From assembly GCA_964451305.1 (NCBI GenBank), contig CAYVHV010000012.1, positions 1 to 64,000 of the forward strand: a stretch of 64,000 nucleotides of DNA. Reading direction: 5' to 3'. The translations under genes and the position numbers were made by a program. Of the stretch, positions 15,339 through 24,494 are shown piece by piece (the first letter of the stretch is position 1; each line of letters begins with the position of its first letter). The notes beneath the pieces were generated by a model. The model saw only the letters and a list, made by a program, of their open reading frames with translations, did not search any database and was not told where the DNA came from. The stretch comes from SHLQ01 sp964451305 (GTDB lineage Bacteria; Actinomycetota; Acidimicrobiia; Acidimicrobiales; SHLQ01).

Positions 15339-16508
15339 ATGCGCAGAAATTCCAAACTCATCCTCGCGCTGATCTCAGTGCTCAGCCTGTTGGCGGTTGC
15401 ATGTGGCAGCACGACTGACGCCGTCACCGATGCTGCAAGCGACGTGGTGGAAGAAACGACCGACGCTGTCGATGAAGCGACCGGAGGAGACGAGGGAGAA
15501 GACGAGGCTGTCGAAGCATCCGACGTCAGTGTCGGCCTCGTGTACGACATTGGTGGCCGTGGCGACCTCTCCTTCAACGACTCGGCAGCAGCTGGTCTCG
15601 ATCGCGCAGAGGCCGATCTCGGCATTGGCTTCACCGACCTGTCGCCAAACGACGATGGATCGAACCGCGGCGACCTCCTTCAGCTCGCCGCAGACGACAA
15701 CCCGATCGTGATCGGCGTCGGCTTCTTGTTCGAGGGAGACGCTATTGCGACAGCAGCAGAGAACCCAGACACCAACTTTGCTGTCATCGACTCCGCCGTT
15801 CTCGACTTCGACCAGAGCCCTCCTGCTCCGTTCGGACCGAATATTGCAGGCCTCACCTTCGCCGAGCACGAAGGTTCGTACTTGGTCGGCGTCGCCGCTG
15901 CACTCACCAGCGAGACCGACACCCTCGGCTTTGTCGGTGGCGTCAGCGGCATTGGCCTCATCGAGCGATTCGAAGCTGGCTTCCGAGCCGGCGCACAGTC
16001 GGTCAACCCAGACATCGAAGTGATCGTCGAGTACATCACCGCCGCCCCTGACTTCGATGGCTTCAACCAGCCCGACCGAGCCCAGGTCATCGCAACCACC
16101 ATGTTCGAAGACGGCGCAGACGTCATCTACCACGCTGCCGGCGGTGCTGGAAACGGCATGTTCCAAGCAGCAGCAGACTTCACCGACGACAACGGCTCGA
16201 AGGTCTGGGGCATCGGCGTTGACTCCGACCAGTTCGAAACCATCGGCGCAGTCAGCCCTGAACTTCAAGAGTTCGTTCTCACCTCGATGCTCAAGCGTGT
16301 CGATGTTGCGGTCTTCGAAGTCCTTCAGGCGCAAGCCAATGGCGAGTTCGTCGCAGGAAACACCGTGTACGACCTCTCGGTCGACGGCGTTGGATACTCC
16401 ACCACTGGAGGCTTCATCGACGACATCGTTCCTCAGATCGAAGAGGCCCGCGAGGCCATCATTGCGGGCGACGTCGTGGTTCCAACCGATCCAGCCGACC
16501 TCGGCTAA
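15339..16508 (+). CDS. BMP-family nucleoside-binding lipoprotein of ABC importer
   Basis: A 389-residue substrate-binding lipoprotein. It has a basic start (MRRNSK), a hydrophobic core and the lipobox LAVAC near residue 22, then a long acidic Thr/Glu-rich linker (residues about 25-65) that tethers the domain to the membrane. The domain has BMP marks: VGLVYDIGGRGDLSFND, FGFVGG-like LGFVGGVSGIGLIERFEAGF, and VIYHAAGGAGNGMFQAA. The family binds purine nucleosides in most studied cases. The ATG at 15339 has the strong ribosome-binding site GGAGGGG (15326-15332). It is the first gene of the importer operon; a hairpin follows its stop. Confidence 0.92.
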   Translation: MRRNSKLILALISVLSLLAVACGSTTDAVTDAASDVVEETTDAVDEATGGDEGEDEAVEASDVSVGLVYDIGGRGDLSFNDSAAAGLDRAEADLGIGFTDLSPNDDGSNRGDLLQLAADDNPIVIGVGFLFEGDAIATAAENPDTNFAVIDSAVLDFDQSPPAPFGPNIAGLTFAEHEGSYLVGVAAALTSETDTLGFVGGVSGIGLIERFEAGFRAGAQSVNPDIEVIVEYITAAPDFDGFNQPDRAQVIATTMFEDGADVIYHAAGGAGNGMFQAAADFTDDNGSKVWGIGVDSDQFETIGAVSPELQEFVLTSMLKRVDVAVFEVLQAQANGEFVAGNTVYDLSVDGVGYSTTGGFIDDIVPQIEEAREAIIAGDVVVPTDPADLG

Positions 16509-16521
16509 ACAACCGGCCTCA

Positions 16522-16555
16522 CGTGTGGCATGCGATATTGCCACACGCTGATTTT
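16522..16555 (+). terminator. Intercistronic hairpin after the binding-protein gene
   Basis: CGTGTGGCA (16522-16530) pairs perfectly with TGCCACACG (16539-16547) around an 8-nt loop, followed by CTGATTTTC. It starts 14 bp after the stop. Such partial terminators usually let the binding protein be made in excess over the membrane components. Confidence 0.65.
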
Positions 16556-16556
16556 C

Positions 16557-16620
16557 GAGACCGGGCTCTCCCATTTCTCTCCTTCGGGAGCGATCGGGTA
16601 GGGTCCGGTCTCGGTCGTTT
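16557..16620 (+). promoter_or_regulatory. Nested hairpins ahead of the ABC ATPase gene
   Basis: An outer stem GAGACCGG (16557-16564) / CCGGTCTC (16605-16612) encloses an inner CTCC-TTCG-GGAG hairpin (16579-16590), a stable cUUCGg tetraloop. GGTCGTTTTAC follows the outer stem. Together with the hairpin at 16522 this makes a structured 146-nt gap that could act as an attenuator. No known riboswitch was recognised. Confidence 0.45.
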
Positions 16621-16654
16621 TACGCGGAGGGTTTGAAAGCGATATGACCAGAAC

Positions 16655-18190
16655 ATGACTGCCGCGATTGAGCTGTCGGGCATCACTAAAAGGTTCCCAG
16701 GCGTCATTGCAAACGATGACGTGAACCTCACTGTGGAGAAGGGCGAAATCCACGCGATCTGCGGCGAAAATGGCGCGGGCAAATCGACGCTCATGAAGAT
16801 CCTCTACGGGCTCCAACCGCCCGACGAAGGATCGATGAAAGTCAACGGCGAAGAGGTCAGCTTCTCGACACCAAACGATGCGATCGATCGCGGTATCGGC
16901 ATGGTCCATCAGCACTTCATGCTCGCAGACCAATTGACGGTGCTTGAGAACATCATCCTCGGCGCCGAACCCGCCGGCGCTGGCGGCATCATCAAGTTCA
17001 AAGAAGCAGAGGCCCACCTGTCAAAGGTGGCCGCCGACTACGGCCTGACGATCGACCCAAACGACTTCATCGAGACGCTCGAGGTCGGGGCACGCCAACG
17101 CGTCGAGATCATCAAGGTCCTCTACCGCGGCGCTGACATCTTGATCCTCGATGAGCCCACGGCAGTGTTGGTGCCCCAAGAGGTCGAAGCATTGTTCGAA
17201 AACATGCGCGACCTCAAAGCCGCTGGTGCAACGATTCTGTTCATCGATCACAAGCTCGAAGAAGTCCTCGAGATCTCGGACAGCATCACGGTGCTTCGCC
17301 ATGGTAAGACCGTCGCGAGCATGCCCAACGAGGGCGTTACTGCCCATGACCTAGCCGAACTGATGGTGGGTAGTGAGCTCCCTACCCCGGAGACTGCGGA
17401 ATCGACGGTTACCGGCGAGGTTGCGCTGGCGGTCGAGAACATCACCGTGGCCGACGCCGACGGACGGCCCGCAATCGAGAACGTCAACCTCACGATTCAC
17501 AAGGGTGAGATCCTCGGCATTGCCGGAGTCGAGGGCAATGGCCAAGGTGAACTCGTCGACGCCCTGATCGGAACCGCATCGGTTTCGGCCGGCTCCATCA
17601 ACCTCCTCGGGCAAGACATCACGAAGTTGTCGGTTCGACGGCGTCGTGAAGGCGGGATTGGATACGTTCCCGAAGACCGCCATCACGAGGGGCTACTCCT
17701 CAACGCCCCGCTGTGGGAGAACGCTGCGCTTGGGCATCAAACGCAATCCCCGTATGGCTCGCGTTGGTTCATCGACCGGAGCGGTGCCCGGAACCAGACC
17801 GAGGTCATCAAAGAAGCGTTCGACGTCCGGACACCGAACATTGATGTCTCAGCTCACGCGCTCTCCGGTGGCAACCAACAGAAGTTGATCATCGGCCGCG
17901 AGCTCACCGCCAACCCGACGTTACTCGTCGCAGCACATCCGACGCGCGGGGTTGATGTCGGCGCGCAGGCAGCGATTTGGGAGCAGATTCGCGAAGCTCG
18001 CGCCGATGGCTTGGCGACGTTATTGATCTCTGCCGACCTCGACGAGTTGATAGGCCTATCCGACCGGATCGTGGTGATGTTCCGCGGCAAACTCGTCGCC
18101 ACGGTCGACCCGGACACGGTGACGCCACGCGACCTCGGGGCGTACATGACCGGTGCCGCAACACAAGATGATGGAGCTGTGAGCCCATGA
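16655..18190 (+). CDS. Nucleoside ABC importer ATPase (two ABC domains)
   Basis: A 511-residue double ATPase of the RbsA/NupA type. Domain 1 has Walker A GENGAGKSTLMK (about residue 40), a signature region EVGARQRVEIIK and Walker B ILILDEPTA. Domain 2 has a degenerate Walker A GVEGNGQGELVDA, signature LSGGNQQKLIIGREL and AAHPTRGVDVG. This asymmetry is normal for the family. The ATG at 16655 overlaps the end of a 4-codon frame (ATG at 16644, stop 16656-16658) that has the better-placed GGAGGG, so translation may be coupled to it. The 3' end overlaps the permease start as ATGA. Confidence 0.93.
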   Translation: MTAAIELSGITKRFPGVIANDDVNLTVEKGEIHAICGENGAGKSTLMKILYGLQPPDEGSMKVNGEEVSFSTPNDAIDRGIGMVHQHFMLADQLTVLENIILGAEPAGAGGIIKFKEAEAHLSKVAADYGLTIDPNDFIETLEVGARQRVEIIKVLYRGADILILDEPTAVLVPQEVEALFENMRDLKAAGATILFIDHKLEEVLEISDSITVLRHGKTVASMPNEGVTAHDLAELMVGSELPTPETAESTVTGEVALAVENITVADADGRPAIENVNLTIHKGEILGIAGVEGNGQGELVDALIGTASVSAGSINLLGQDITKLSVRRRREGGIGYVPEDRHHEGLLLNAPLWENAALGHQTQSPYGSRWFIDRSGARNQTEVIKEAFDVRTPNIDVSAHALSGGNQQKLIIGRELTANPTLLVAAHPTRGVDVGAQAAIWEQIREARADGLATLLISADLDELIGLSDRIVVMFRGKLVATVDPDTVTPRDLGAYMTGAATQDDGAVSP

Positions 18191-19314
18191 GAAAGCTTGC
18201 CTTTAGTCTTGCGGGCCCACTGAGCGCTTTCGCTCTGACGCTCGTCATCTCATCGCTCGCACTCGTCGCTTTCGGATCAAATCCGATCGCAGCGTTCTCC
18301 GACATGCTTGGCCATGCTTCCGAACTCGAAACACAGGTGGAGATCCTCAACCGAGCAACGCCGCTCTATCTTTCGGCGGTCGCAGCGGCGATTGGTTTCC
18401 GCATGAACCTGTTCAACATCGGTGTGGAGGGCCAGTACCTCTTCGCCTTTATCGTCGCCGCCCAGGTCGGCTCGCTCTTGGCACTCCCATCGATTCTTCA
18501 CATCCCGCTGATCTTGATCACTTCGATGCTCGTCGGAGGCCTCTTCGCAGGTATCGCAGGACTGCTGAAAGTCACTCGTGGAGTCAACGAGGTTATTTCG
18601 ACGATCATGCTCAACTCGATCGCCGTCGCCGGGCTCATCGCTGCGCTGCAGGCGCGCTGGCAGCCCGAACAAGAGAACTTCTCGTCGACCACGCTCGGTA
18701 CGGCTCCGGTCGACGAGAGCGGCTTGTTGCCCCACGTCAATGGGGTCGTCGAGATCTTCACCCGCGAAATCGGCCAGGGGGTCGAACTGACCGGAATGAT
18801 CTTCGTAGCAGTCGCCGCTGGGGTCTCCTACTACGTGCTCCTCAACAAAATGCGGTTCGGCTTTGACCTACGGGCGAGTGGTCTCAACCCATTCGCCGCA
18901 CGCGCTGGCGGTGTGCCGCCGAAACAGATGATCGTGCTGGCGATGTTCCTCTCCGGTGCTGTTGCCGGCTTGATCGGCATGGTCGAACTCGCCGACGTCG
19001 GCCGCTTTCCCGCAGACCCGATCCAAGGACTCGGTTTCGCCGGAATCGCGGTCGCCCTCCTCGGTCGCAACAACCCAGGTGCGATGGCATTCTCCGCATT
19101 ACTCTTCGCCTTCCTCGATGTATCGGCTGGCATCTTGCAGAGCACCCAAACCGCAACCAAAGAGATCGTCAACATCATGCAAGGCATCGTCTTGCTCGCT
19201 GCGGTGATCGCTTATGGCGTTACCAAGCGCATTCAAACCCGCGAAGAGGCCCGAGCAACCGCTGAGGCGCTGCTTCGCCAGGATGAAAACACACCCTCGG
19301 GAGCTGCGGTATGA
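18187..19314 (+). CDS. Nucleoside ABC importer permease 1
   Basis: A 375-residue BPD-type inner-membrane permease with around eight or more hydrophobic helices. Family segments include GFRMNLFNIGVEGQYLFAF, TRGVNEVISTIMLNSIAV and MIVLAMFLSGAVAGLIGMVEL. It forms the heterodimeric channel with the next gene product. It overlaps the ATPase gene by 4 bp (ATGA) and the next permease in the same way, so all are translated in a coupled operon. Confidence 0.93.
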   Translation: MRKLAFSLAGPLSAFALTLVISSLALVAFGSNPIAAFSDMLGHASELETQVEILNRATPLYLSAVAAAIGFRMNLFNIGVEGQYLFAFIVAAQVGSLLALPSILHIPLILITSMLVGGLFAGIAGLLKVTRGVNEVISTIMLNSIAVAGLIAALQARWQPEQENFSSTTLGTAPVDESGLLPHVNGVVEIFTREIGQGVELTGMIFVAVAAGVSYYVLLNKMRFGFDLRASGLNPFAARAGGVPPKQMIVLAMFLSGAVAGLIGMVELADVGRFPADPIQGLGFAGIAVALLGRNNPGAMAFSALLFAFLDVSAGILQSTQTATKEIVNIMQGIVLLAAVIAYGVTKRIQTREEARATAEALLRQDENTPSGAAV

Positions 19315-20549
19315 AATTCCTCAGTGACCTTCCCGCCTGGATTCGCTGGCCCCTCTATGCATTCGCAGGCATCTTTCTGCTGACGCTCGTTCAAACGATC
19401 TCAGACACCGAACGCCTCACGCAGGTTGCCACGGCGAGACAAATGCTGCGCTTCGCTGTACCGATCTTCCTCGCCGGACTCGGCGGACTCTTCAGCGAAC
19501 GCTCTGGAGTCGTCAACATCGGACTCGAAGGCATGCTGATCCTCGGCATGTGGTTCGGCGCGTGGGGCTCCATCGAATTTGGACCTTGGTGGGGTCTTGT
19601 CATCGGCATGATCGGCGGAGGGATCGGTGGACTCCTTCACGCGATAGCAACCGTTGGCTTCGGCGTCGATCACATCATCTCCGGTGTCGCCATCAACATC
19701 CTCGCACCGGCGTTTACACGGTTCCTCTCCGACGAGGTCTGGGCCTCTCCAACGACCTCTCCGCAGACCCAAAGCGTGGGCACATGGGACGTTCCGTTTC
19801 TCGCTGGCGGAACCATCTTTGGATGGGAATCGCCAGACTGGCTCTTGACGATTAGCCAGACCGAGATTTGGTTTCTTCACGACTCGGCGCAACTCGCCCG
19901 TGGGCTTTTGCGGGGAACCCACTGGGTGTCGTACTTAGTGATTGTGCTCGTGCCTTTCACGACATGGTTGATCTGGCGCACTCGATTCGGCCTTCGGCTC
20001 CGTATCGCTGGTGAGAACCCGCAGGCGGGCGCAGCTCAAGGCATCAACATCATTCGATACAAGTATGTCGCCGTGATCATCTCCGGCGTGCTGGCCGGAC
20101 TCGGTGGAGCGTTCATCTCGACCGAGTTGTCAGGCTTGTTCCAAGGTGGAAACAGCGCAGGCCGAGGCTTCATTGGCCTTGCAGCGCTGATCTTTGGCAA
20201 CTGGCGTCCAGGCGGAGTGCTCATTGGAGCCCTCTTGTTCGGGTACGTCTTCGGTCTTGATCTCCGTGACCTCGACGGAACAGCATCACACGCCATGCTG
20301 CTCGTCAACACGATCGCTCTGGCCGGTGTTGCTGCATGGGCGGTGAAGGGTCAACGAACCACCGACGCCATCATGGCCGTCATCCTCGGCGGACTGTCGT
20401 TGACCTGGTGGTTATCCGCCGACACGGTCCCGAGTTGGTGGAGCGACGTCCTACCGTTCGTACTCGTCTTGTTGGTCTTGGTCTTCTTCTCGCAACGACT
20501 TCGTGCACCGGAGAAACTCGGGGCGCCGTACTTTAGGGGATCGACGTAG
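19311..20549 (+). CDS. Nucleoside ABC importer permease 2
   Basis: A 412-residue permease, the partner of the preceding gene. It carries the family segments GLFSERSGVVNIGLEGMLI and DHIISGVAINILAP, then RIAGENPQAGAAQGINIIRYK, followed by GGAFISTELSGLFQGG, with multiple membrane helices throughout. The insert between residues about 155 and 210 (residues SQTEIWFLHDSAQ) probably forms an extracytoplasmic loop. The stop TAG is followed at once by the ATG of the dioxygenase-like gene. Confidence 0.93.
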   Translation: MKFLSDLPAWIRWPLYAFAGIFLLTLVQTISDTERLTQVATARQMLRFAVPIFLAGLGGLFSERSGVVNIGLEGMLILGMWFGAWGSIEFGPWWGLVIGMIGGGIGGLLHAIATVGFGVDHIISGVAINILAPAFTRFLSDEVWASPTTSPQTQSVGTWDVPFLAGGTIFGWESPDWLLTISQTEIWFLHDSAQLARGLLRGTHWVSYLVIVLVPFTTWLIWRTRFGLRLRIAGENPQAGAAQGINIIRYKYVAVIISGVLAGLGGAFISTELSGLFQGGNSAGRGFIGLAALIFGNWRPGGVLIGALLFGYVFGLDLRDLDGTASHAMLLVNTIALAGVAAWAVKGQRTTDAIMAVILGGLSLTWWLSADTVPSWWSDVLPFVLVLLVLVFFSQRLRAPEKLGAPYFRGST

Positions 20550-21377
20550 ATGTACGAACCGGCCGCGTTCGCCGAGAACGGCGTCGCCATCTTCCCCGAT
20601 GCTTTCTCGCCTCAACAGCTCGACAGTTTTCGAGCTGCGGTCGACAGGCTGGTCGACGATTTCGACCCCGACGGTGTCCGCACCGTGTTCTCGACCGATG
20701 ACCAGAGCCACGCTCGTAGCGACTACTTCCTGACATCGGGTGACAAAATCCGTTACTTCCTCGAGGACGGAGCGATCGACTCCAACGGCGAATTCGTACT
20801 CGAGAAACGTCAAGCGCTCAACAAGATCGGTCATGCCATGCATGACATCGATCCAGATATCTCAGCGTTCTCTCGTTCGAATGGATTCGCGAGCGCCGCC
20901 AGCGCAGTCGGAATGAGTCACCCGCGGTTGCTTCAGTCGATGATCATTTTCAAAAACCCCGAGGTCGGTGGCGAGGTCAGCATTCATACCGATCACACAT
21001 TCCTGTGGACCGAGCCGCAAAGTGCCATCGGGTTTTGGGTCGCCATCGATGACGCCACGCAAGAAAACGGATGCTTGTGGGCGCTTCCAGGAGGCCACAC
21101 GCTGCCGGTCAAGTCACGTTTCCAGCGAACTACCGCAGGGGATCAGACCGAGATGGTGATGTTCGATGAGCAGCCGTACCCCGAAGATGGTTGGGTGCCG
21201 CTCGAGGTCGAGGCAGGCACGCTCATCGCGCTACACGGCACGCTTCCCCACTACAGCGCTCCGAACCTCTCACAAAAGCCCCGACTCGCGTTCACGTTGC
21301 ACTGCATTGAGGCCGATGCTGCGTACCCAGCGAACAACTGGCTACAACGCGCGGAGCTTCCCCTCGCTGGATTCTGA
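20550..21377 (+). CDS. Phytanoyl-CoA dioxygenase (PhyH) family protein
   Basis: A 275-residue Fe(II)/2-oxoglutarate oxygenase. The iron ligands appear as H-x-D in SIHTDHTFLW and a distal His in LHGTLPHYSAPN; PRLAFTLH provides the Arg that holds 2-oxoglutarate. The start IFPDAFSPQQLDSFR is typical of the PHYHD1-like branch. The start codon directly abuts the permease stop, so it is translated as the last gene of the importer operon. The substrate is unknown; the context suggests it may act on the imported molecule, which is inference. Confidence 0.88.
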   Translation: MYEPAAFAENGVAIFPDAFSPQQLDSFRAAVDRLVDDFDPDGVRTVFSTDDQSHARSDYFLTSGDKIRYFLEDGAIDSNGEFVLEKRQALNKIGHAMHDIDPDISAFSRSNGFASAASAVGMSHPRLLQSMIIFKNPEVGGEVSIHTDHTFLWTEPQSAIGFWVAIDDATQENGCLWALPGGHTLPVKSRFQRTTAGDQTEMVMFDEQPYPEDGWVPLEVEAGTLIALHGTLPHYSAPNLSQKPRLAFTLHCIEADAAYPANNWLQRAELPLAGF

Positions 21378-21389
21378 GACCGCAACTCC

Positions 21390-21395
21390 TAGCGT
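21390..21395 (+). promoter_or_regulatory. -10 box TAGCGT, leaderless-type
   Basis: TAGCGT, 6 nt before the GTG at 21402; AGGAG also overlaps the spacer. Confidence 0.45.
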
Positions 21396-21401
21396 AGGAG
21401 C

Positions 21402-23483
21402 GTGACTCACTCGGACTCCTCCCACGACACGCCCAACGAACCCGACCCACATCTCTGGCTCGAAGAAGTCGAAGGCGATGATGCCCTCGCCTGGGTTCGA
21501 GAACAAAACGAGCGAACCCTCGCCGAGCTCCAAGCGAACCCACGATATGCAGGTTTCGAGGCCGCCGCCCTCGAGGTGCTGACCTCCGACGATCGCATCC
21601 CCTACGGCACGATCCGCGACGGTTGGCTCTACAACTTCTGGCAGGACGATGAGCACGTCCGCGGCCTGTGGCGACGCACTCCGCTCGAGAGCTTCCGCAC
21701 CGATGACCCCGATTGGGATGTACTGCTCGACGTCGATGCTCTGGCAGAGGCAGAGCAGTCGAATCATGTATTCAAGGGCGCCAATGTGTTTCGGCGTCCG
21801 GGCGCTGACAACTACAAGTGCATGATCTCACTGTCCGATGGCGGCAAGGACGCGATCACCCAACGAGAGTTCGACATGAAGGAGCGAACCTTCGTCGACG
21901 ACGGCTTCATCACTCCTGAGGCAAAGCAGGGAGCCGACTGGCTCGATGACGACACGTTACTCATCGCCACCGATTGGGCTGACGAAGATGCCCCAACCGT
22001 GACCGACTCCGGCTACCCCTTCGTCGTCAAACGGTGGGAGCGGGGAACACCGCTCGCAGAAGCGGTCGAAGTTTTGCGGGGCACGCCGAGTGACGTTGGA
22101 GTCTTCCCGTTCACGATCGAACTCGAAGACCGCACCCTGATCTCGGGAGCTCAGCAAGCCGACACATTCTTCACCACGACCTATTGGCTGTTCACAGACT
22201 CAGGTCCGGTGCAGTTTCCAATTCCGCCGAAGTCAACACCGAACGGCATCTCCCACGGCCGACTATTACTTTCGCTCGAACAGGACTGGCAGCCAGGTGA
22301 CGTCGCCTTTGAAACCGGTGACCTCGTCGCCTTCGAGATCCAACCCTTTCTCGATACGCACGAGTTAGGGCCGGTCGAGCTCGTCTTTCGACCAACAGTC
22401 ACACAGGCGGTCAACGGTATCGCTGTCGCCGCGGGTGGAACGCTGCTCGCAATCACCGAGAACGTCGTCGGCCAAGTGCTCCGCCTCGAGCCCGATGACT
22501 CGGGATGGAAGACGACACCAATCGACCTTCCTGGATCCGGAGATGTGGGAATTACATTTGCTGATCGAGACGAAGATCTCGTGCTGATCAACTATGAGGA
22601 TTTCCTCACGCCGACATCGTTGCTCGCGCTGAATTCGACCACAAATGAGATCGATTCGCTCAAGAGCGTCCCGCCTCGCTTCGATGCCGACGGACTCGTG
22701 GTTGAGCAGCTCATGGCCACCTCGACCGACGGCACGAAGATTCCGCACTTCATTGTTCGGCGACAAGACGTAGCGTTCGACGGATCAACACCGACGCTGT
22801 TGTACGGATATGGCGGTTTCCAGGTGCCACTCAACCCGTCGTATAGCGGGACGATTGGCCGCAACTGGCTTGAACAGGGCGGCGCATTTGTTATGGCCAA
22901 CATTCGTGGTGGTGGCGAGTTTGGTCCGGCGTGGCATCAAGCTGGACTCAAGACCCATCGCCAACGCGTCTACGACGACTTCATTTCTGTTGCGGAGTCG
23001 TTGGTGACATCGGGCCTTACCTCACCCGATCACCTCGGCATTATGGGCGGATCGAACGGTGGCCTCCTGATGGGCGTCATGTTGAATCAACGGCCCGACC
23101 TTTGGAACGCCGTCGTCATTCAGGTTCCCCTGCTCGACATGCTCCGCTATCACCTATTGCTCGCTGGCGCCTCATGGGTCGACGAGTACGGATCTCCAGA
23201 TGTCCCTGAAGAGCGGGCGTTCCTCGAGACGATCTCGCCGTATCAGAACTTCGATGACGCACTCTCGTACCCGACCCCGCTGTTCGTTACCTCGACAAAG
23301 GACGATCGGGTCCACCCGGGTCACGCGAGAAAGCTGGCGAAAAAGTTCGAGGATGCCGGACTTTCGTTCTGGTACTACGAGAACATCGATGGCGGACACT
23401 CCGCTGCTGCGAACCAGACCGAAGCAGCGAAACGAACCGCGCTGGAGTACACGTACCTCATGGAACAGCTCACGACGGACTAG
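21402..23483 (+). CDS. Prolyl oligopeptidase family serine peptidase (S9)
   Basis: A 693-residue peptidase with an N-terminal beta-propeller and a C-terminal alpha/beta-hydrolase domain. The catalytic serine is in MGGSNGGLLMG, the aspartate in TSTKDDRVHPGHARK, and the histidine in NIDGGHSAAANQ. NIRGGGEFGPAWHQAG is also typical. It cleaves short proline-containing peptides in the family; no signal peptide is seen, so it is probably cytosolic. The start is a GTG preceded by TAGGAG. It ends 10 bp from the convergent DUF72 gene. Confidence 0.93.
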   Translation: MTHSDSSHDTPNEPDPHLWLEEVEGDDALAWVREQNERTLAELQANPRYAGFEAAALEVLTSDDRIPYGTIRDGWLYNFWQDDEHVRGLWRRTPLESFRTDDPDWDVLLDVDALAEAEQSNHVFKGANVFRRPGADNYKCMISLSDGGKDAITQREFDMKERTFVDDGFITPEAKQGADWLDDDTLLIATDWADEDAPTVTDSGYPFVVKRWERGTPLAEAVEVLRGTPSDVGVFPFTIELEDRTLISGAQQADTFFTTTYWLFTDSGPVQFPIPPKSTPNGISHGRLLLSLEQDWQPGDVAFETGDLVAFEIQPFLDTHELGPVELVFRPTVTQAVNGIAVAAGGTLLAITENVVGQVLRLEPDDSGWKTTPIDLPGSGDVGITFADRDEDLVLINYEDFLTPTSLLALNSTTNEIDSLKSVPPRFDADGLVVEQLMATSTDGTKIPHFIVRRQDVAFDGSTPTLLYGYGGFQVPLNPSYSGTIGRNWLEQGGAFVMANIRGGGEFGPAWHQAGLKTHRQRVYDDFISVAESLVTSGLTSPDHLGIMGGSNGGLLMGVMLNQRPDLWNAVVIQVPLLDMLRYHLLLAGASWVDEYGSPDVPEERAFLETISPYQNFDDALSYPTPLFVTSTKDDRVHPGHARKLAKKFEDAGLSFWYYENIDGGHSAAANQTEAAKRTALEYTYLMEQLTTD

Positions 23484-23493
23484 CGAGTAGCAG

Positions 23494-24357
23494 CTAGTCG
23501 CTGAACAGCGTCGGTTCATCGACTGCTGGCGCCTCGGGCTGTGCAGCGAGTTCGGGGATGACCTCACGAACCTCGTCGTAGAACTCGCGTGCGAGATCGA
23601 GCGCCACCGCATTGTCCGGCGTGTGAATGAACACGATCGGCGAACGACCGTCGCGCAGCCAGCGCGCGACCGTCGTAATCCATGGCGCCCAGAACTCGGG
23701 GTTCGTTTCGGCTGCCGTCTGGCCAATGAACCTGACGATCGGGGTCGCACTCGTCGCGACCGCTCGAACCGGGAGCCGAGGTTTGTTCTCGAACGCCTCG
23801 TGCTCGGCTGGGGTTACTCGTGGACCGGCGAACACCGCACGCGAGTCAAATATGATGCGGTCCGCTCCACGCGCGGCGAGGAGGTCGTTGAGTGCTCGCT
23901 CATTCGAACCGCCATCGAAGAAACCGAGGTGTCGGACCTCGACGGCGTACCTGTTGGTTTGCGGGAGCGAGGACATGAAACCGTCGAGCACATCGACCGA
24001 CTCAGGGCCAAACGAGGCAGGGAGCTGGATCGCGATCGGGTCCATCTTTTCAAGACATGGTTCCAGTGCACGAAAGAATGCTCCGACCTGGTCTGCACAG
24101 TTGCGAAGCTTGCGTTCGTGCGTGATTTCCTTGCTGAACTTGAACATGAAGCGGAAGTCGTCAGAGGTGCTGTCGGCCCAGCGTTGAGCAACCTCGACCG
24201 TCGGAAGGGCGTAAAACGTGGTGTTTCCTTCGACGGCTTCGACCAGCGCCGAGTACGCAGCGAGTTCACCTCCGGGCGGCGTCGACTTTGGGATGGAACG
24301 CCCAGGCCAATGGCTATTGGTCCACATCGCACAGCCCACACGTAGGTCTCCAACCAC
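23494..24357 (-). CDS. DUF72 family protein (YecE-like)
   Basis: A 287-residue TIM-barrel protein of the DUF72 family: LRVGCAMWTNSHWPG at the start, GNTTFYALPTVEVAQRWADST, then FKFSKEITHERKL and QLPASFGPESVDVL. The function of the family is not established. A GTG at 24357 is the most upstream sensible start; another GTG six codons downstream is possible. The protein ends with an acidic tail (EAPAVDEPTLFSD). Confidence 0.85.
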   Translation of the reverse strand: MVGDLRVGCAMWTNSHWPGRSIPKSTPPGGELAAYSALVEAVEGNTTFYALPTVEVAQRWADSTSDDFRFMFKFSKEITHERKLRNCADQVGAFFRALEPCLEKMDPIAIQLPASFGPESVDVLDGFMSSLPQTNRYAVEVRHLGFFDGGSNERALNDLLAARGADRIIFDSRAVFAGPRVTPAEHEAFENKPRLPVRAVATSATPIVRFIGQTAAETNPEFWAPWITTVARWLRDGRSPIVFIHTPDNAVALDLAREFYDEVREVIPELAAQPEAPAVDEPTLFSD

Positions 24358-24378
24358 CCCGAAACGTTACCGCGTTCA

Positions 24379-24423
24379 CGCACCCCTTCGATTTGGGGTC
24401 TGACCCCAAATCGAAGGGGTGCG
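24379..24423. repeat. Perfect 21-bp inverted repeat with GGGGTCTGACCCC core
   Basis: Two 21-bp arms (24379-24399 and 24403-24423) are exact reverse complements around CTG. The core TTTGGGGTCTGACCCCAAA is the same palindrome, in opposite orientation, as in the two copies at 27584-27661. It sits in the short gap between the divergent DUF72 and reductase genes. It resembles REP-type palindromes or a miniature element; no transposase is nearby. Confidence 0.85.
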
Positions 24424-24494
24424 GTTGACCAGCGTCACGTGAAGAATGCCCAATGGGTCGGGGTGAGTGCTCAGTTCGCTGGCAAGCTGGGTAT

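Noticed and set aside
15375..16574. 399-codon minus-strand frame opposite the binding-protein gene
   Set aside because: Antisense shadow of a clear lipoprotein; no start signal and a nonsense composition rich in Val, Gly and Asp.
23478..23499. 7-bp inverted repeat GACTAGC/GCTAGTC spanning both convergent stop codons
   Set aside because: Short stem, 8-nt loop and no T-tract; symmetrical stop codons alone can produce it, so I do not call a terminator.
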